Assembly: GCF_003634105.1 (NCBI RefSeq)
Contig: NZ_RBIQ01000013.1
Location: 77,946-141,945 of the forward strand
Source of the DNA: Maribacter vaceletii
GTDB lineage: Bacteria > Bacteroidota > Bacteroidia > Flavobacteriales > Flavobacteriaceae
Length of the DNA stretch: 64,000 nucleotides
Direction of reading: 5' to 3'
The first letter of the stretch is position 1, and each line of letters starts with the position of its first letter. The notes below the pieces were generated by a model. It was not told the DNA's origin. It searched no databases and saw nothing but the letters and a program-made list of their open reading frames with translations. The position numbers and the translations under genes were made by a program. Shown one piece after another: positions 45,630-58,400 of the stretch.

Positions 45630-47561
45630 ATGAAAAAAAGATTACAAATATTAATTTTTGTCTTCTCACTTTTAATTGGAGTAGGTTCTGTTGCTCAAGA
45701 GAAAAGGGTTACAAAAGCAGATACTGAATATAATGAGTATTCATTTAGCCCCGCTATAGATATTTATAAAAAAGTATTAGATAAAGGATATGTTTCGGCA
45801 GACTTACTTAAGAATTTAGGAAACTCCTACTATTTTAATGCAGATTATAAGCAAGCCTCAGATGTCTACAAAAGATTAATAGATGATTATGGTAAAGAAG
45901 TAGGAGCAGAATACTTTTTTAGATATGCCCAAACTTTAAAATCTCTAGGAGATTATGAGGGATCTAATGCTATCATGACAAAATTTTCTGAAATTACAGA
46001 TAATGATGCTAGGGCTAGTGGTTTTAAAGAAGAGAAAAACTACATAGAAGATATTAAGAAAAATTCAGGAAGGTATACAGTAAAGCCTTTTAAGTTTAAC
46101 ACTTCTTACACAGAGTTTGCGCCATCTTTTTACAAAGAAGGATTACTATTTTCTTCGGATAGAGATACTGGAAATTTAGCTAGATATAGACATACATGGA
46201 ATTCTAAAGATTTCTTAGACCTCTATGATACGAATGATTCCATTGTAAATAAATTAGGAAAAGAAGTTAATACACGTTTACACGAATCTACATCAGTAAC
46301 AACTAAAGATGGTAAAACACTTTATTTTACACGAAATAATTTTAAGAATGGTAAATATGTAAAAGACGAAAAAGGAGTTATACGTCTAAAAATATTTAAA
46401 GCAACCTTCGTAGATAGTACTAATGTTTGGTCTAATTTAGAAGAGCTTTCTATTAATAGTGATTCTTATTCAGTTGCGCACCCAGCTTTAAGTGCAGATG
46501 AAAAAAGACTATATTTTGCGTCAGATATGCCTGGCTCTCTAGGAGCATCAGATATATTTAGAGTAAACATAAATGAGGATGGTACATATAGTACTCCAGA
46601 AAACCTTGGAAGTAATATAAATACAGAGGCTAGAGAAACATTTCCTTTTGTCACTAATGAAGGAGTTTTATACATGTCATCAGATGGGCATCCTGGTTTA
46701 GGTGGCTTAGATGTTTTTGCAACTAATGTTGCTGATGGAAAATTAAATGGTTCAGTAGTAAATGTAGGAGAACCTGTAAATAGTAAGATGGATGATTTTA
46801 CATTCATTTTTAATTCAGAAACAAAAAAAGGATATTTTGCATCTAATAGAGAAGAAGGTAAAGGAGCAGATGATATCTATAGTTTTATAGAGAATGAGCC
46901 TTTACTGTTAGATTGTCATCAGGCAGTAACAGGAACAGTAAGAGATAAAATTTCTAACGAAGTTCTTGTGGGGGCTGCAGTTAAAATAATTGATGAAAAT
47001 AATACTGAAATATCTTCTGCTATAACAGATTCTAGTGGTGCATACGCTATAGATTTAGACTGTAATCAAGGTAATTTTGTTAGAGCGGTGATGGAAGGTT
47101 ATGTGCCTGCAGAAGAATATTTAGGAAAATCTGATGGGAAGGCTAAAATTATTGATTTTTATTTAGAAAGAGATAAGGTTTCTGGAGGATATGGAGATGA
47201 TTTAGCTAAATTACTTCAACTAAGTACTATATATTTTAATTTTGATAAATATAATATTCGTAAAGATTCAGAAATTGAAGTACAAAAAGTAATTGCAGCA
47301 ATGGAGAAATACCCAAGTCTTAAAATTAAAGTAAATTCTCATACAGATAGCAGAGGAAAAGATTCATACAATTTATGGCTATCTCAAAAGAGAGCACAAG
47401 CAACTGTAGATTATATGATTTCTAAAGGTATTTCTAAAGATAGATTACAAGGACAGGGTTACGGAGAAACGAAGTTAATAAACAAGTGTTCTAACGGTGT
47501 AAAATGTTCAGGTAAAGAGCATGAATTAAATAGAAGATCAGAGTTTATAATTTTAGAATAA
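45630..47561 (+). CDS. OmpA-family protein with TPR, PD40 and carboxypeptidase-regulatory-like domains
   Basis: 643 residues. Signal peptide (to about SVAQ), TPR-like helices (about 30-150), PD40/WD40-like beta-propeller repeats (about 155-425, e.g. FAPSFYKEGLLFSSDRD, ALSADEKRLYFASDMPG), a carboxypeptidase-regulatory-like fold (about 430-510, SNEVLVGAAVKIID), and a C-terminal OmpA peptidoglycan-binding domain (about 530-643, INFNFDK-like IYFNFDKYNIRKDS, KVNSHTDSRG, ELNRRSEFIIL). This arrangement regularly accompanies PorP/SprF genes. It probably anchors the export apparatus or substrate to peptidoglycan. Ten bases after porP; a terminator follows. Confidence 0.93.
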   Translation: MKKRLQILIFVFSLLIGVGSVAQEKRVTKADTEYNEYSFSPAIDIYKKVLDKGYVSADLLKNLGNSYYFNADYKQASDVYKRLIDDYGKEVGAEYFFRYAQTLKSLGDYEGSNAIMTKFSEITDNDARASGFKEEKNYIEDIKKNSGRYTVKPFKFNTSYTEFAPSFYKEGLLFSSDRDTGNLARYRHTWNSKDFLDLYDTNDSIVNKLGKEVNTRLHESTSVTTKDGKTLYFTRNNFKNGKYVKDEKGVIRLKIFKATFVDSTNVWSNLEELSINSDSYSVAHPALSADEKRLYFASDMPGSLGASDIFRVNINEDGTYSTPENLGSNINTEARETFPFVTNEGVLYMSSDGHPGLGGLDVFATNVADGKLNGSVVNVGEPVNSKMDDFTFIFNSETKKGYFASNREEGKGADDIYSFIENEPLLLDCHQAVTGTVRDKISNEVLVGAAVKIIDENNTEISSAITDSSGAYAIDLDCNQGNFVRAVMEGYVPAEEYLGKSDGKAKIIDFYLERDKVSGGYGDDLAKLLQLSTIYFNFDKYNIRKDSEIEVQKVIAAMEKYPSLKIKVNSHTDSRGKDSYNLWLSQKRAQATVDYMISKGISKDRLQGQGYGETKLINKCSNGVKCSGKEHELNRRSEFIILE

Positions 47562-47584
47562 ATAGATAAAATTATTATTTTTTA

Positions 47585-47611
47585 AAAGCTGCCATTAGGC
47601 AGCTTTTTTTG
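47585..47611 (+). terminator. Terminator after the OmpA-family gene
   Basis: AAAGCTGCC (47585-47593) and GGCAGCTTT (47598-47606) form a 9-bp stem with loop ATTA, then further T. It closes the TSP3-PorP-OmpA operon. Confidence 0.88.
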
Positions 47612-47797
47612 TTTAGAAGTATATGTACTTATTGGAAACACCACTTTTTTGCATATTCACCATCTCTTTATGGTCATATACAACAAATATTAAATAAAGA
47701 GAGTTATGCTTCTTATATTTATTTTCAATTTGGTGATTAAAATATAGATACTATTATTTGTGTCAATTTTTCACCGTTCTTTTTTTAGTGAAATATT

Positions 47798-50700
47798 ATG
47801 AAACTCCCCCTTTCTTTAATATACTTATTATTTGCTACAGTTTCCCTGACAGCACAGGAAACCTATAGAGATAATTTTAGTTCTGTTTCTTACTCTAACA
47901 ACAATGGTTCTCAAAACTGGGCAACAAATTGGATAGAAACAGGAGATACAGATACTGGACCCAATAGTCAATATATTAGAATTAGTAGTAATCGTTTAGA
48001 ATTATACTACATCTGGAATGAAAATATTAGAAGAACAGCAAATTTAAATGGTGCAAGTTCTGCAACCTTAAGTTTTACCTGGCAGGCCATTAGCTTAGGA
48101 GGTAATAGATCTTTAGGAATAGAAATGTCTAATAATGGAGGGGCTAGTTATACGCAAATAGGGACGGTAACAGGGAATAATTCTTCAGGTACATTTAGTC
48201 AAGATATATCTGCATATATATCTGCAAATACAACAATAAGATTTTCAAAATCAAATTCTAATTGGCGTAATGATGATTATGCCTATATAGATAATGTACA
48301 AATATCTGCTACATATCCATCAGCTACACCAGAATTGTCTATTGATGATGTTGTGGTAAGTGAAGATGGAGGTAATGCAATTTTTACAGTTACACATACG
48401 GGAACAAACGCTTTAGGTCCTTTTATTGCAAATTATAGTACGGTTAATAGTAGTGCAACATCTGGGTCAGATTATACTACAACATCTGGATCATTAAATT
48501 TCACTGGAATTTCAGGAGATACAGGTACTATTACTGTTCCTATTTTGGATGACTCTACAATAGAAAATATAGAAAATTTTACAGTAGAATTTACAAGTGT
48601 AACAAATACCAATGTAGATATTACAGATATAGGTACTGGTACCATTAATGATGATGATGCCTTAATAATGACTGATGGTGGTTCAGCAACTACTTGTAGT
48701 GATACTTTTTTAGACCCAGGCGGACTAAATAATTATGGTAATAATCAAGATATAGAATATACTATTTGTCCAGACATTGCTGATAATTATGTTAATATAG
48801 ATTTTTCTAGTTTTGATGTAGATAATAGTGATTTATTATATATATATGACGGCAACTCTACTGGAGGTACTTTAATAGGGCAATATAATAATAACAATGT
48901 ACCTACAAATATAGAGGCAACAGGAGCTAGTGGTTGTTTAACTTTCAGATTTGTTTCTAATGGTAATAATACAGGTGCAGGTTGGGTAGCTTCAGTTAAT
49001 TGTTATCCAGAAGGACCTAGAATTGTAATTGACGATATTTCTTTTGATGAAACAGTAGGTAATGCCGTTTTTACAGTTAGATCAACAAGAGCACCACATG
49101 GTAGAAATGTTTTTCTTTTTGGTTTTGTCGAAACACCTTTTACAGTAGATTTTCAAACGGTAGATGGCACCGCATTAGCTGGTAGTGATTACACAGCATC
49201 ATCAGGAACTTTAACATTTAATGGAGAAGTAGGAAATATACAGACAATATCTGTCCCCATTTCTAATGATGGAGTACCAGAAATTGCGGAAGATTTCACA
49301 ATAGAATTTACAGGAGCAAATGCACCAGATGTACCAGTAAATTATTCAGATACAGGTACTGGAACAATAAACTCACAAATTCTTGCAAACGATCCATTAA
49401 CTCTTTTTGATGAATTTGATGGTTATTATGATTATACAACTACAGGAGGGTCTTTAAGAACAAATAGTAATACTACCAATGCATGTTCTATTACAACATC
49501 TTCATCTAATACATTGGTTTCTCAGATACCTGGTACAGCAAATATTGTAAAAGCATACTTATATTGGGCACATTCTAGTACAGTAACAGATCCAGTTGTA
49601 ACTTTTGAAGGGCAAACGGTAAATGCAAATTATTTATACCAAACCACATTAACTACAAGGAATTTTTATGGGTATGTAAGTGATGTAACAACTATAGTAC
49701 AAGGAGTAGCAAATCCATCAACCAATGTTTTTGATTTCTCTGACCTTACAGTAGATAATACAGGTAATTATTGTTCTACAGCAACAGTTTTAGGAGGCTG
49801 GTCTTTAATGGTTTTTTATGAAGATAAATCCTTACCAGCCGTAAATATTAATTTATATCAAGGTTTTGATGGTCTTAGTAATGATGGAACATCCTTTACG
49901 TTAGACTCATTTTATGCCATTGCAGGCTTAGGAGCCAAGGCCTCTTTTCTTTCTTGGGAAGGCGATGCTACGCTAGATGGTTCTAGTTCTGGATCCACAA
50001 ACCCAGAAGAGTTGTCTATTACAAACCAAGCAGGAACAACATTTATACAATCTGGTGATGGCGGACAAACAGGCAACAATGTCTATAATTCTACTATATA
50101 TGATAATACAGTAGCCCCCATATATAACGTTTCTACGACCTATGGTTTAGATTTAGATACGTATGATATATCCTCTTATATTTCTCCTGGAGATTCCCAA
50201 GTTACAGCAAATGTAGATGTGGGGCAGGATTTTGTAATATCAGCAGCGGTAGTTTTAAAGGTGCCATCTAATTTAATAGCAGGAACAGTATTTGAAGATT
50301 ATAATTACCCAGGAGGACAAGGTAGAGATCAAGTAACGTCTGGAGGAGCTGGTGTATCAGGAGCAATAGTAGAATTATTTGATTCTTCTGGTAATTTTAT
50401 TCAAAGGAAGTCAACTGATATTGATGGTAATTATTCCTTTGGAGGAATGGCAGATGGAAATTATAATATTAAGGTTGTAAACTCTACAGTAAAATCTACA
50501 AGAACAGGAGGGCTTAATTGTTCGGCATGCTACCCGGTACAAACTTATAGATCTTATGGTACAGTTGGTTCTTTAGTAGATGAAGTAAATGAAATAGGAG
50601 GAGCAAACCCAGCAAGAACGCAAGATGTAGCTTTAGGAGTAATTAATAACGCCCAAAGTGTATCTGAAGTTTCTGTAGCTAGTAATGGTGTTGTTGGTAT

Positions 50701-52282
50701 TAATTTTGGATTTAATTTTAATACTATTGTAAATACTAATGATAGTGGGCAAGGTTCATTAGAACAGTTTATAGTAAATTCTAATAACTTAGAGGAAGCT
50801 ATTATAGATATTGAGGCAAATTCAATTTTTAACCCTGCAGCAGGAGAAGACACTTCAATTTTTATGATACCAACAACAGGAGATCCTTTAGGGAGAACAG
50901 CAGATGTAAATTATGCAAGCGGAATTTTTAATATTTTAATTCCTAATGGTAATCCATTAACAGAAATCACAGGAACAAGAACTATAATAGATGGTAGGAC
51001 ACAAACTGCTTATTCAGGAAATAGTAATTCTGGGACAATAGGAGCAGGAGGAACTACAGTAGGTACTTCGTTAACAGCGTTACCTATTTATGATAGACCC
51101 GAAATACAGATTAATAAAGGCAATGGAGATGTTATGACTACTTCAGGTTCAGATGTGGTTTTAAGAAATGTATCCATATTTGCAGGAAACAATGCTGGAG
51201 TCATAATAAATGGAGGTGCAGCAACAGTTTCAAATTCATTATTAGGTGTTAATGCCTCAGGAGTTAATGCAGGTAACATAGATTTTGGGGTAGAAGTTAT
51301 AGGAGGAGCCGCTATACTAGATTCAAATTATATTGCGAGTAATTCTAATGCAGGTATTCTTGTAAACGGAGGAACATCAACCATAATACAAAATAATCAT
51401 ATTACTGATAATGGAGCAGGAGCTTGTTTTGATAATATAACATTGCAAAGTGGTTCTGGGATAAATATTAACCATAATTTAATAAATAATGCCGCTGCGG
51501 CAGGTATAGATGGGGATGGTATAACAGGAAATGTACTTATAGAAGAAAATACTATCAGTAATTCTGGTCAAGATGGCGGTAATTGCGGAGGAAATATAGA
51601 AAATATAGGTATTAAATTAGACGGAGACAACTCATCAATACTAAAAAATACAATCTACTCTAATGGTGGTTCAGGTATCGTTTTAACTGGTGGGAATACA
51701 TCTGGGAATTTAATTTCACAAAATTCTATTTATGCAAACGGAACTGGTAGCCCAGCTTTAGGTATAGATTTGGACCCTACAGATAATGTGGGAGATGGAG
51801 TTACTTTAAATGAAACAGGAGATACAGACAATGGCCCAAATGGGTTGTTAAATTTCCCAATAATTACAGGTGCATTTGTTTCTGGATCAAACTTAATAGT
51901 AGAAGGTTGGTCTAGGCCAGGAGCTACAATAGAACTTTTTTTAACAGATGTTAATCAAGGTACAGCTACTGTTGGGGACAACCAATTGGGAATGGTAACT
52001 GATTATGGGGAAGGGCAAACCTACTTAGCAACTTTTATAGAAGGTAGTGGGGCAGATACAGCATCTGGCTCATCGGCTTATACAGATTTGGATGGTAATA
52101 CAGATAATACAAATAAATATAGAGTTGTAATCTTATTACCTTCGGGTGTTGCAAGAGGAAATGTTGTTACAAGTACGGCTACAATAGCAAATTCTACATC
52201 AGAGTTTTCGCCTACGAGTATTGTTAAATCGTATACCGTTATTACTAATAGAAGAATAACTTATAGAGTAAATAAAAACTAA
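47798..52282 (+). CDS. Giant secreted multidomain surface protein (Calx-beta, CUB, SdrD B-like, beta-helix)
   Basis: 1494 residues with a signal peptide (to about SLTAQ). Order of recognisable parts: an N-terminal jelly-roll-like segment (20-170), a Calx-beta domain (about 180-285), a CUB-like domain (about 295-400, with YICPDIADNYVNIDFSSFDVD-type strands), a second Calx-beta (405-525), a 270-residue unassigned domain, a Cna-B/SdrD-like domain (about 828-900), and right-handed beta-helix turns (about 1100-1330). A further domain follows, and the tail ends VITNRRITYRVNKN. No type A or B T9SS domain is recognised. It has its own terminator-separated unit. Surface adhesion or binding is likely. 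Confidence 0.85.
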   Translation: MKLPLSLIYLLFATVSLTAQETYRDNFSSVSYSNNNGSQNWATNWIETGDTDTGPNSQYIRISSNRLELYYIWNENIRRTANLNGASSATLSFTWQAISLGGNRSLGIEMSNNGGASYTQIGTVTGNNSSGTFSQDISAYISANTTIRFSKSNSNWRNDDYAYIDNVQISATYPSATPELSIDDVVVSEDGGNAIFTVTHTGTNALGPFIANYSTVNSSATSGSDYTTTSGSLNFTGISGDTGTITVPILDDSTIENIENFTVEFTSVTNTNVDITDIGTGTINDDDALIMTDGGSATTCSDTFLDPGGLNNYGNNQDIEYTICPDIADNYVNIDFSSFDVDNSDLLYIYDGNSTGGTLIGQYNNNNVPTNIEATGASGCLTFRFVSNGNNTGAGWVASVNCYPEGPRIVIDDISFDETVGNAVFTVRSTRAPHGRNVFLFGFVETPFTVDFQTVDGTALAGSDYTASSGTLTFNGEVGNIQTISVPISNDGVPEIAEDFTIEFTGANAPDVPVNYSDTGTGTINSQILANDPLTLFDEFDGYYDYTTTGGSLRTNSNTTNACSITTSSSNTLVSQIPGTANIVKAYLYWAHSSTVTDPVVTFEGQTVNANYLYQTTLTTRNFYGYVSDVTTIVQGVANPSTNVFDFSDLTVDNTGNYCSTATVLGGWSLMVFYEDKSLPAVNINLYQGFDGLSNDGTSFTLDSFYAIAGLGAKASFLSWEGDATLDGSSSGSTNPEELSITNQAGTTFIQSGDGGQTGNNVYNSTIYDNTVAPIYNVSTTYGLDLDTYDISSYISPGDSQVTANVDVGQDFVISAAVVLKVPSNLIAGTVFEDYNYPGGQGRDQVTSGGAGVSGAIVELFDSSGNFIQRKSTDIDGNYSFGGMADGNYNIKVVNSTVKSTRTGGLNCSACYPVQTYRSYGTVGSLVDEVNEIGGANPARTQDVALGVINNAQSVSEVSVASNGVVGINFGFNFNTIVNTNDSGQGSLEQFIVNSNNLEEAIIDIEANSIFNPAAGEDTSIFMIPTTGDPLGRTADVNYASGIFNILIPNGNPLTEITGTRTIIDGRTQTAYSGNSNSGTIGAGGTTVGTSLTALPIYDRPEIQINKGNGDVMTTSGSDVVLRNVSIFAGNNAGVIINGGAATVSNSLLGVNASGVNAGNIDFGVEVIGGAAILDSNYIASNSNAGILVNGGTSTIIQNNHITDNGAGACFDNITLQSGSGININHNLINNAAAAGIDGDGITGNVLIEENTISNSGQDGGNCGGNIENIGIKLDGDNSSILKNTIYSNGGSGIVLTGGNTSGNLISQNSIYANGTGSPALGIDLDPTDNVGDGVTLNETGDTDNGPNGLLNFPIITGAFVSGSNLIVEGWSRPGATIELFLTDVNQGTATVGDNQLGMVTDYGEGQTYLATFIEGSGADTASGSSAYTDLDGNTDNTNKYRVVILLPSGVARGNVVTSTATIANSTSEFSPTSIVKSYTVITNRRITYRVNKN
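52237..52282 (+). other. Conserved C-terminal tail coding segment (copy 1)
   Basis: The last codons read VITNRRITYRVNKN. The next gene ends with the nearly identical VITNRRITHRVRKN (59638-59682), although the sequences before it are unrelated. Confidence 0.8.
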
Positions 52283-52488
52283 TAAACTTAAATACTTTTC
52301 CTTAACACCAGTAAGTTTAATCTTACAGTTTGTGAATATCCTTTTTTTGATGAATAATTAATACTTCATGTTTTCTGTTTTTAACCATATAATTAAGGGT
52401 TTACACAACATAAATAAGTATTAGAAGAGGCGTAGCCCTAATTTTATAGATTAGTTCCCCAAACTAATAAATAACCTTAAGGTCAAAA

Positions 52489-55400
52489 ATGGCAAGGAAC
52501 AAAAGATTTAGTCTTATTGTTAGAACTTTAAAAGCAAGTTTTACAATTTTCGCATTTTTATTTTTCGCAAAAACCTACTCCCAAACTACTTTCACAGAAA
52601 GTGCGGCAGCTTATGGTCTTAACTTAGGCCAGAATAAAGATGGTGGGCACGCATGGTCAGATTTTAATGGAGATGGTTTATTAGATGTTTTAGTTTTAGA
52701 AAATAACAACAGCGCATCTGTAAAAAGTTTTCTAATGAGGCAGGGCCCTGCTGGTACATTTACTAATGTACAAGCTAGTTTAGCACCAGGAATGTTGGGA
52801 GACTATGCGGAAAGGCAAGCTGCTTGGGGAGATATAAATGGAGATGGTCGTCCAGATTTTATGATTAACTCCTCTGGTAATTCTACTGCTAGGCAAGCAA
52901 TCCAAATTTTTATTCAAAATACAGACGGTACTTTTGGTGATGGTGCCGGAGGGTATACTCCAATTACTGTTGGTAGATCAGGAGCAACAATTAATATACC
53001 TAGTGTTAATTCTGAAGGAACTGGTTTTTTCGATTTTGAAGGAGATGGGGATTTAGACATCTTTTTTGATAACCACAATTTTGGTATAGAGCTTTTACGT
53101 AATAATTATATAGACCATACTACACATACCGTTGTTAATCCGGCAGCAGCATCTTTATTTACGCATATAACACCAGGGAGTGGTAATGGCGTTGTAGAGT
53201 ATGGCCTAAACCAATTTGCTACAGACGGAGACTATGGTTCTGCGGCGGATGTTAATGATGATGGTTGGGTAGATATTTTTATGCGTAAAAGAGATGAAAA
53301 CGATTTTTTCCTTAACCAAGGAGGAACTTTTACTAATGGAGCAAATTTAGGACAAGCCAATAATAGTAATAAAGGGGCAAATGGTCTATGGGATTTAGAT
53401 AATGATGGCGATTTAGATGCCGTTTGGACAGAAAACGGACTTACACAAATTTTTAGGAATGATGGGCCAGGAGTTTGGACACCATTAGGAGCAGTTACAT
53501 TTCCGGGCTTACCCCAACCCTCGAATACTAATGCGGGAAACTCTTCAAATGATATCGATGGCCTTACCGCAGGAGATGTAGATAATGATGGAGATATAGA
53601 TATTCTGTTTATAGGAGATGGAGCAGGTAATGCTTCTAATAGAAGAAGTTATTTATTTATAAACCAATTAAATAGCCCAACACCTGCACCAGGAGTAATA
53701 GGTAGTGGTGCAGCAATGAGTTTCACATTAGACGCAGAGTTTTTTAATACTAGAGATGGGGAAGGTGCTACAATGATTGATATTGATGATGATGGAGATT
53801 TAGATATTTATATGAATATTAATGGAGCAGCAAATGAGTTATATATTAATAATTTACCAGCAGCAAACAGGAATAATCACTTATTGATAGATGTGTCAGA
53901 AGATAGGGGTGCAGATGGCAATACTGGAGGTTTACCGCCTAGAGTTGCTATTGGTACTAATGTTTTAATTAGAGATTGTGCCGGTAATATAGTAAGTGGT
54001 TTAAGACAGGTAAACGGTGTTTATGGCCATGGTACGCAAAGTCCAGAAGAAGTCCATTTTGGGTTGCCTTTAGGAGAAAATGAAACTTACATTATAGAGG
54101 TTCGTTATCCTAATTTTTATGATGCATCAGACCCAAATGGGTATTCCAGATTAATATCTACAATAATAGCACAACCAAGTACAATTTCAGGAACCAATCA
54201 TTACGATTTATCTACAACAGATGCTGAAATACTAGAAAATGAAAATCCGCCAGACGCAGAAAATGATTTAGTGGTTGTTCCTCAAGGAAATTCTGTTTCA
54301 GTTCAAATTAATTTATTTGATAATGATACAGAACCAGACGGAGAAAACTTCTTTATAGAAAGTATTGTACAGCCAGCAATTGGTTCGGTCGTAATAGATG
54401 ATGCAAATGCAGGATTGGTTACTTATACCTATAGTGCAGGAACCCCTTTTACCGGAACAAGTTTTGATTATACTATTACAGATTCTACAGTATCTGTTTG
54501 TCCTGCATTAGGGAAAAGCGATACAGCAACAGTGTATATAGAAGAACCTTGTACAGATTTATCTGGAATAGATACAGATGGGGATGGTATAAATGATATA
54601 TGTGATGTAGATGATGATAATGATGGAATTCTTGATGTAGATGAGTGTCCTCCACTTCCTGGAGTAGTAGAGCCACAAGCAGACGCTTTAGATTGGATAA
54701 AAGGTAACCACCGTATATTTGTTATAGGTAATAATACAAATGCTAACGGGTATTTAGAATCTGGTTTTCAGAAAGAAGCATATCATAGACAACTAGGTCT
54801 TACGGTTTTAAATGGAAATAATGATTTTTCCTCAACGGCTTCAGGAGACGGTTCAGGAGTAAGTAGTGTAGTTACTTTTAGTAATGGTACAATGTCTTTT
54901 AGTACTAGTTATATTACTACGAATAGAAATGAATTTAGGAGAACTACAGGTGGAGCATTTAAATCTGGAAATTCTGGGGATGCTGTTTTTGTAGAACCAG
55001 AACAAGGAGGTGTAGCTGGAGATTTCTATACCGTTGATATTGATTTTACAACACCAGTAACTGCCTTTAGTTTTGATATGGTAGATATTTTAGATACCAT
55101 TATTGGAGACGATCCAGTATTAAGTTATGCAGTATATGCAGACGGGGTTTTAATAGCTTATATAAAAGACACTATAATTGGTGATGATGCAACTGGTCCG
55201 GTTACAGTTTTTGATGGTGCCGATTTTCCAAGAGGAGATGTTGTAGCTGGTCAAAATAGAGAAACAAATTTTGGTTTCATTACAGATACTCCAGTAAATA
55301 ATGTAGAAATTAGGTACGAAATTTTAACTGAAAGTATAACTTCAACAGCACGTGATCCTCATGGTTTAGATAATTTTGCTTTCAGTACAGATACACCTTG

Positions 55401-58400
55401 TACTAATTCTAAAAATACAGATAGTGATGGCGATGGTTGTTCGGATGCTGATGAAGCATATTTAGGATTAGTCCCTAATGCAGATTCAGATAATAATGGA
55501 ACCTATGGTTCAGGAACGCCAACAGTAAATTCTAACGGGCAAGTTAATGGAGCTGCATATAATACAACAAATACCTATTATCTAGATGGTTCAGTTAATG
55601 CCTGTAATGACGTAGATAATGATGCAATACCAGATGATGCCGATTTAGATAATGATAATGATGGTATTTTGGACTCCGAAGAATGTTTAAATTCTGAAGG
55701 TTTAGTAACCAACGGAGATTTTTCTGATTGGATATATTATAATAGTTGGACAAGGTCTGGCCAGCAATGGGGCATAAATGCAGATCGTGCTTATTTCCCA
55801 AACTGGAGTAATGGTACGGCAACTTTTTATCAAACTATAAACGTATCCGCAAATACAGAAAATACCATAACTTTTGATGTAGGAGCAGATACTAACACGT
55901 ATAATAATCAAGTAACATTTAATGTTTTAATTGATGGTACTACAATGTTGTCAGAAACATCAAACCAGATTGTAGCAACTAATGGAGGGCAATCTCAAAA
56001 TGGTAATGCTACATTAAATATGACTTCTAGAACATTTACTTTTACCCCAACAACCAGTACAGTTACTTTAAGTTTTCAGGGGGTTTCAACATCAGGAAAT
56101 CATGATAGATTGTATGTAGATAATGTGGTTTTAAAAACAGGTTGTGTAGATTTTGATGGAGACGGCGTGCCAAATTATTTAGATTTAGATAGTGATAATG
56201 ATGGTATTTATGATGTCATTGAAGCAGGTCATGATATTGGCCATACCAATGGAAGACTTTCGGGTCCTTATGGAACAGATGGTATTGCCAATAGTGTTCA
56301 AAATTCAGGACAAGAAAATTCAGGGAATGTTAATTATACAGTGTTAGATTCTGATAATGATTCTAATAAAGATTTTATAGAAATTGATAGTGATAATGAT
56401 GGTTGTAATGATGTTATTGAAGCAAATTTTACAGAAAGCGGAACTAATGCAGGAGAATTACAAGGAACAGGATACAATGCTACAACAGGTATTGTAACAG
56501 GCAATGCAAATGGGTATACAACTCCAGCCGATGATAATTCAGATTCGCAGTACGATTATAAAGTTCCAGGTTTACCAAACGCTATAGATACACAACCGCA
56601 AGATCAAAATGTTGCAGAAGGAAGCAATGCAACTTTTTCGGTAACAACTAGTGCTACAGGTAATACTTATCAATGGCAAGTAAGTACAAACGATGGTGGC
56701 AGTTATGCTAATATTAGTGGAGCAACTGGAATAAGTTATACCGTTACAAGTGTTACAAATGCACAGGATAATAATTTATATAGAGTTATAATTACCAATG
56801 CAAGTTTTTCTTGTAGTTCTATAACTTCTAATTCGGCTTTACTAACAATTGCGCCTGATTTTGATAATGATGGTATTATAGATACAGATGATTTAGATGA
56901 TGATAATGATGGTATTTTAGATGAGGTTGAGGCAAATAATTGTAATGCATCAAACCCACAAGTAGATGTTGTTATTTTTAATGAAGATTTTGGAACTGCT
57001 AATGGTAGTAGAGCAACTACGCCATATACAAATTATTTATTTGAAGACGGTTCTGGTTCTGCAGGCGCAGACTCTAATTTACAGGATGGGGAATATACTA
57101 TTTTTGAAGATATAACAGCAACAGCATCTTGGGCAAATAGTATTTGGCAAACACAAGGTGATCATACTACGGGAAGTGACCGTATGGCTATTTTTAATGC
57201 GAATAATACTCCAGGGTTAGAATTTTATAGAAGGTTTTTAGTCCAAGTTACACAAAACGTGCCCTTAAATATTTCCTTATGGGCAATGAACTTAGATACT
57301 AATATATCTGGAAATAATGGAAGAACAGAGCCAGATATTACGGTACTAATACAACAATCAGGAACAACAGTATATTCTTTTAATACAGGAGCAATTGCAC
57401 GCGAACCTAATGGAGCTACAAATGCATGGAAAAATTTTACAGGTTCATTTACACCAACATCTAACGCAACTTTAGAATTAGTTCTTATTAATAATGCTCC
57501 AGGTGGTGGCGGTAACGATTTAGCTATAGATGATATTCAGATAACACAAGCATTTTGTGATTCTAATGGAGATGGTATTCCTAACGCTTATGAAGCAGAT
57601 AGTGATGGCGATGGTTGTAATGATTCGGATGAAGCATATGGAGATGTAAATGCAGATTCCGATAACAACGGAATGTATGGTTCTGGTACTCCTTCTGTTA
57701 ACCCAGATGGTACTGTAATTGGAGCTTCCTATCAAACACCAGAAGATGCAGATGCAAACACATATTATGACTTTTTAGAGGCAGGTTTAGCCCCAGCAAT
57801 TACTACAGAGCCAACAGATGAAAATGCATGTCCTGGAGGTGGAACATCTTTTACTGTAGTAGCAACAAATAGTAATGAATACCAGTGGCAACAACGCATT
57901 AGTAATACTTGGACAAATATTACAGATACAGGAATTCATAGCGGAACAGACACAGCAACATTAACAATAACGAACGCAGCACTCTCAGATAACAATAATT
58001 TATACAGAGTTTTAGTATATAACGCTGCATATGTTTGTGATAATGAAACATCTAACCAGGTAAGGTTAAGAGTAAGACAACCTAATGTAAATGCAGGTGC
58101 TAACCAAACAATTTGTGATGGGGAGTCTACAACATTAACAGCAACAACAACAGGAGGAAGTGGTACTGGATACACCTATTTATGGAGCACTGGAGAAACA
58201 ACACCAACTATTACAGTAACTCCAGCAGGTAATACTAACAATAATGTAAATGTAGACTATACCGTAACTGTAACAGATAGTAATAGCTGTACAGATACAG
58301 ATACGGTTAGAGTAATTGTAGAACCAACACCAACAATAACAGTTTCAAGTGCACCAAGTTGTACTTTTAGATTGTTTCAACCAACAACCTATACTTTTGA

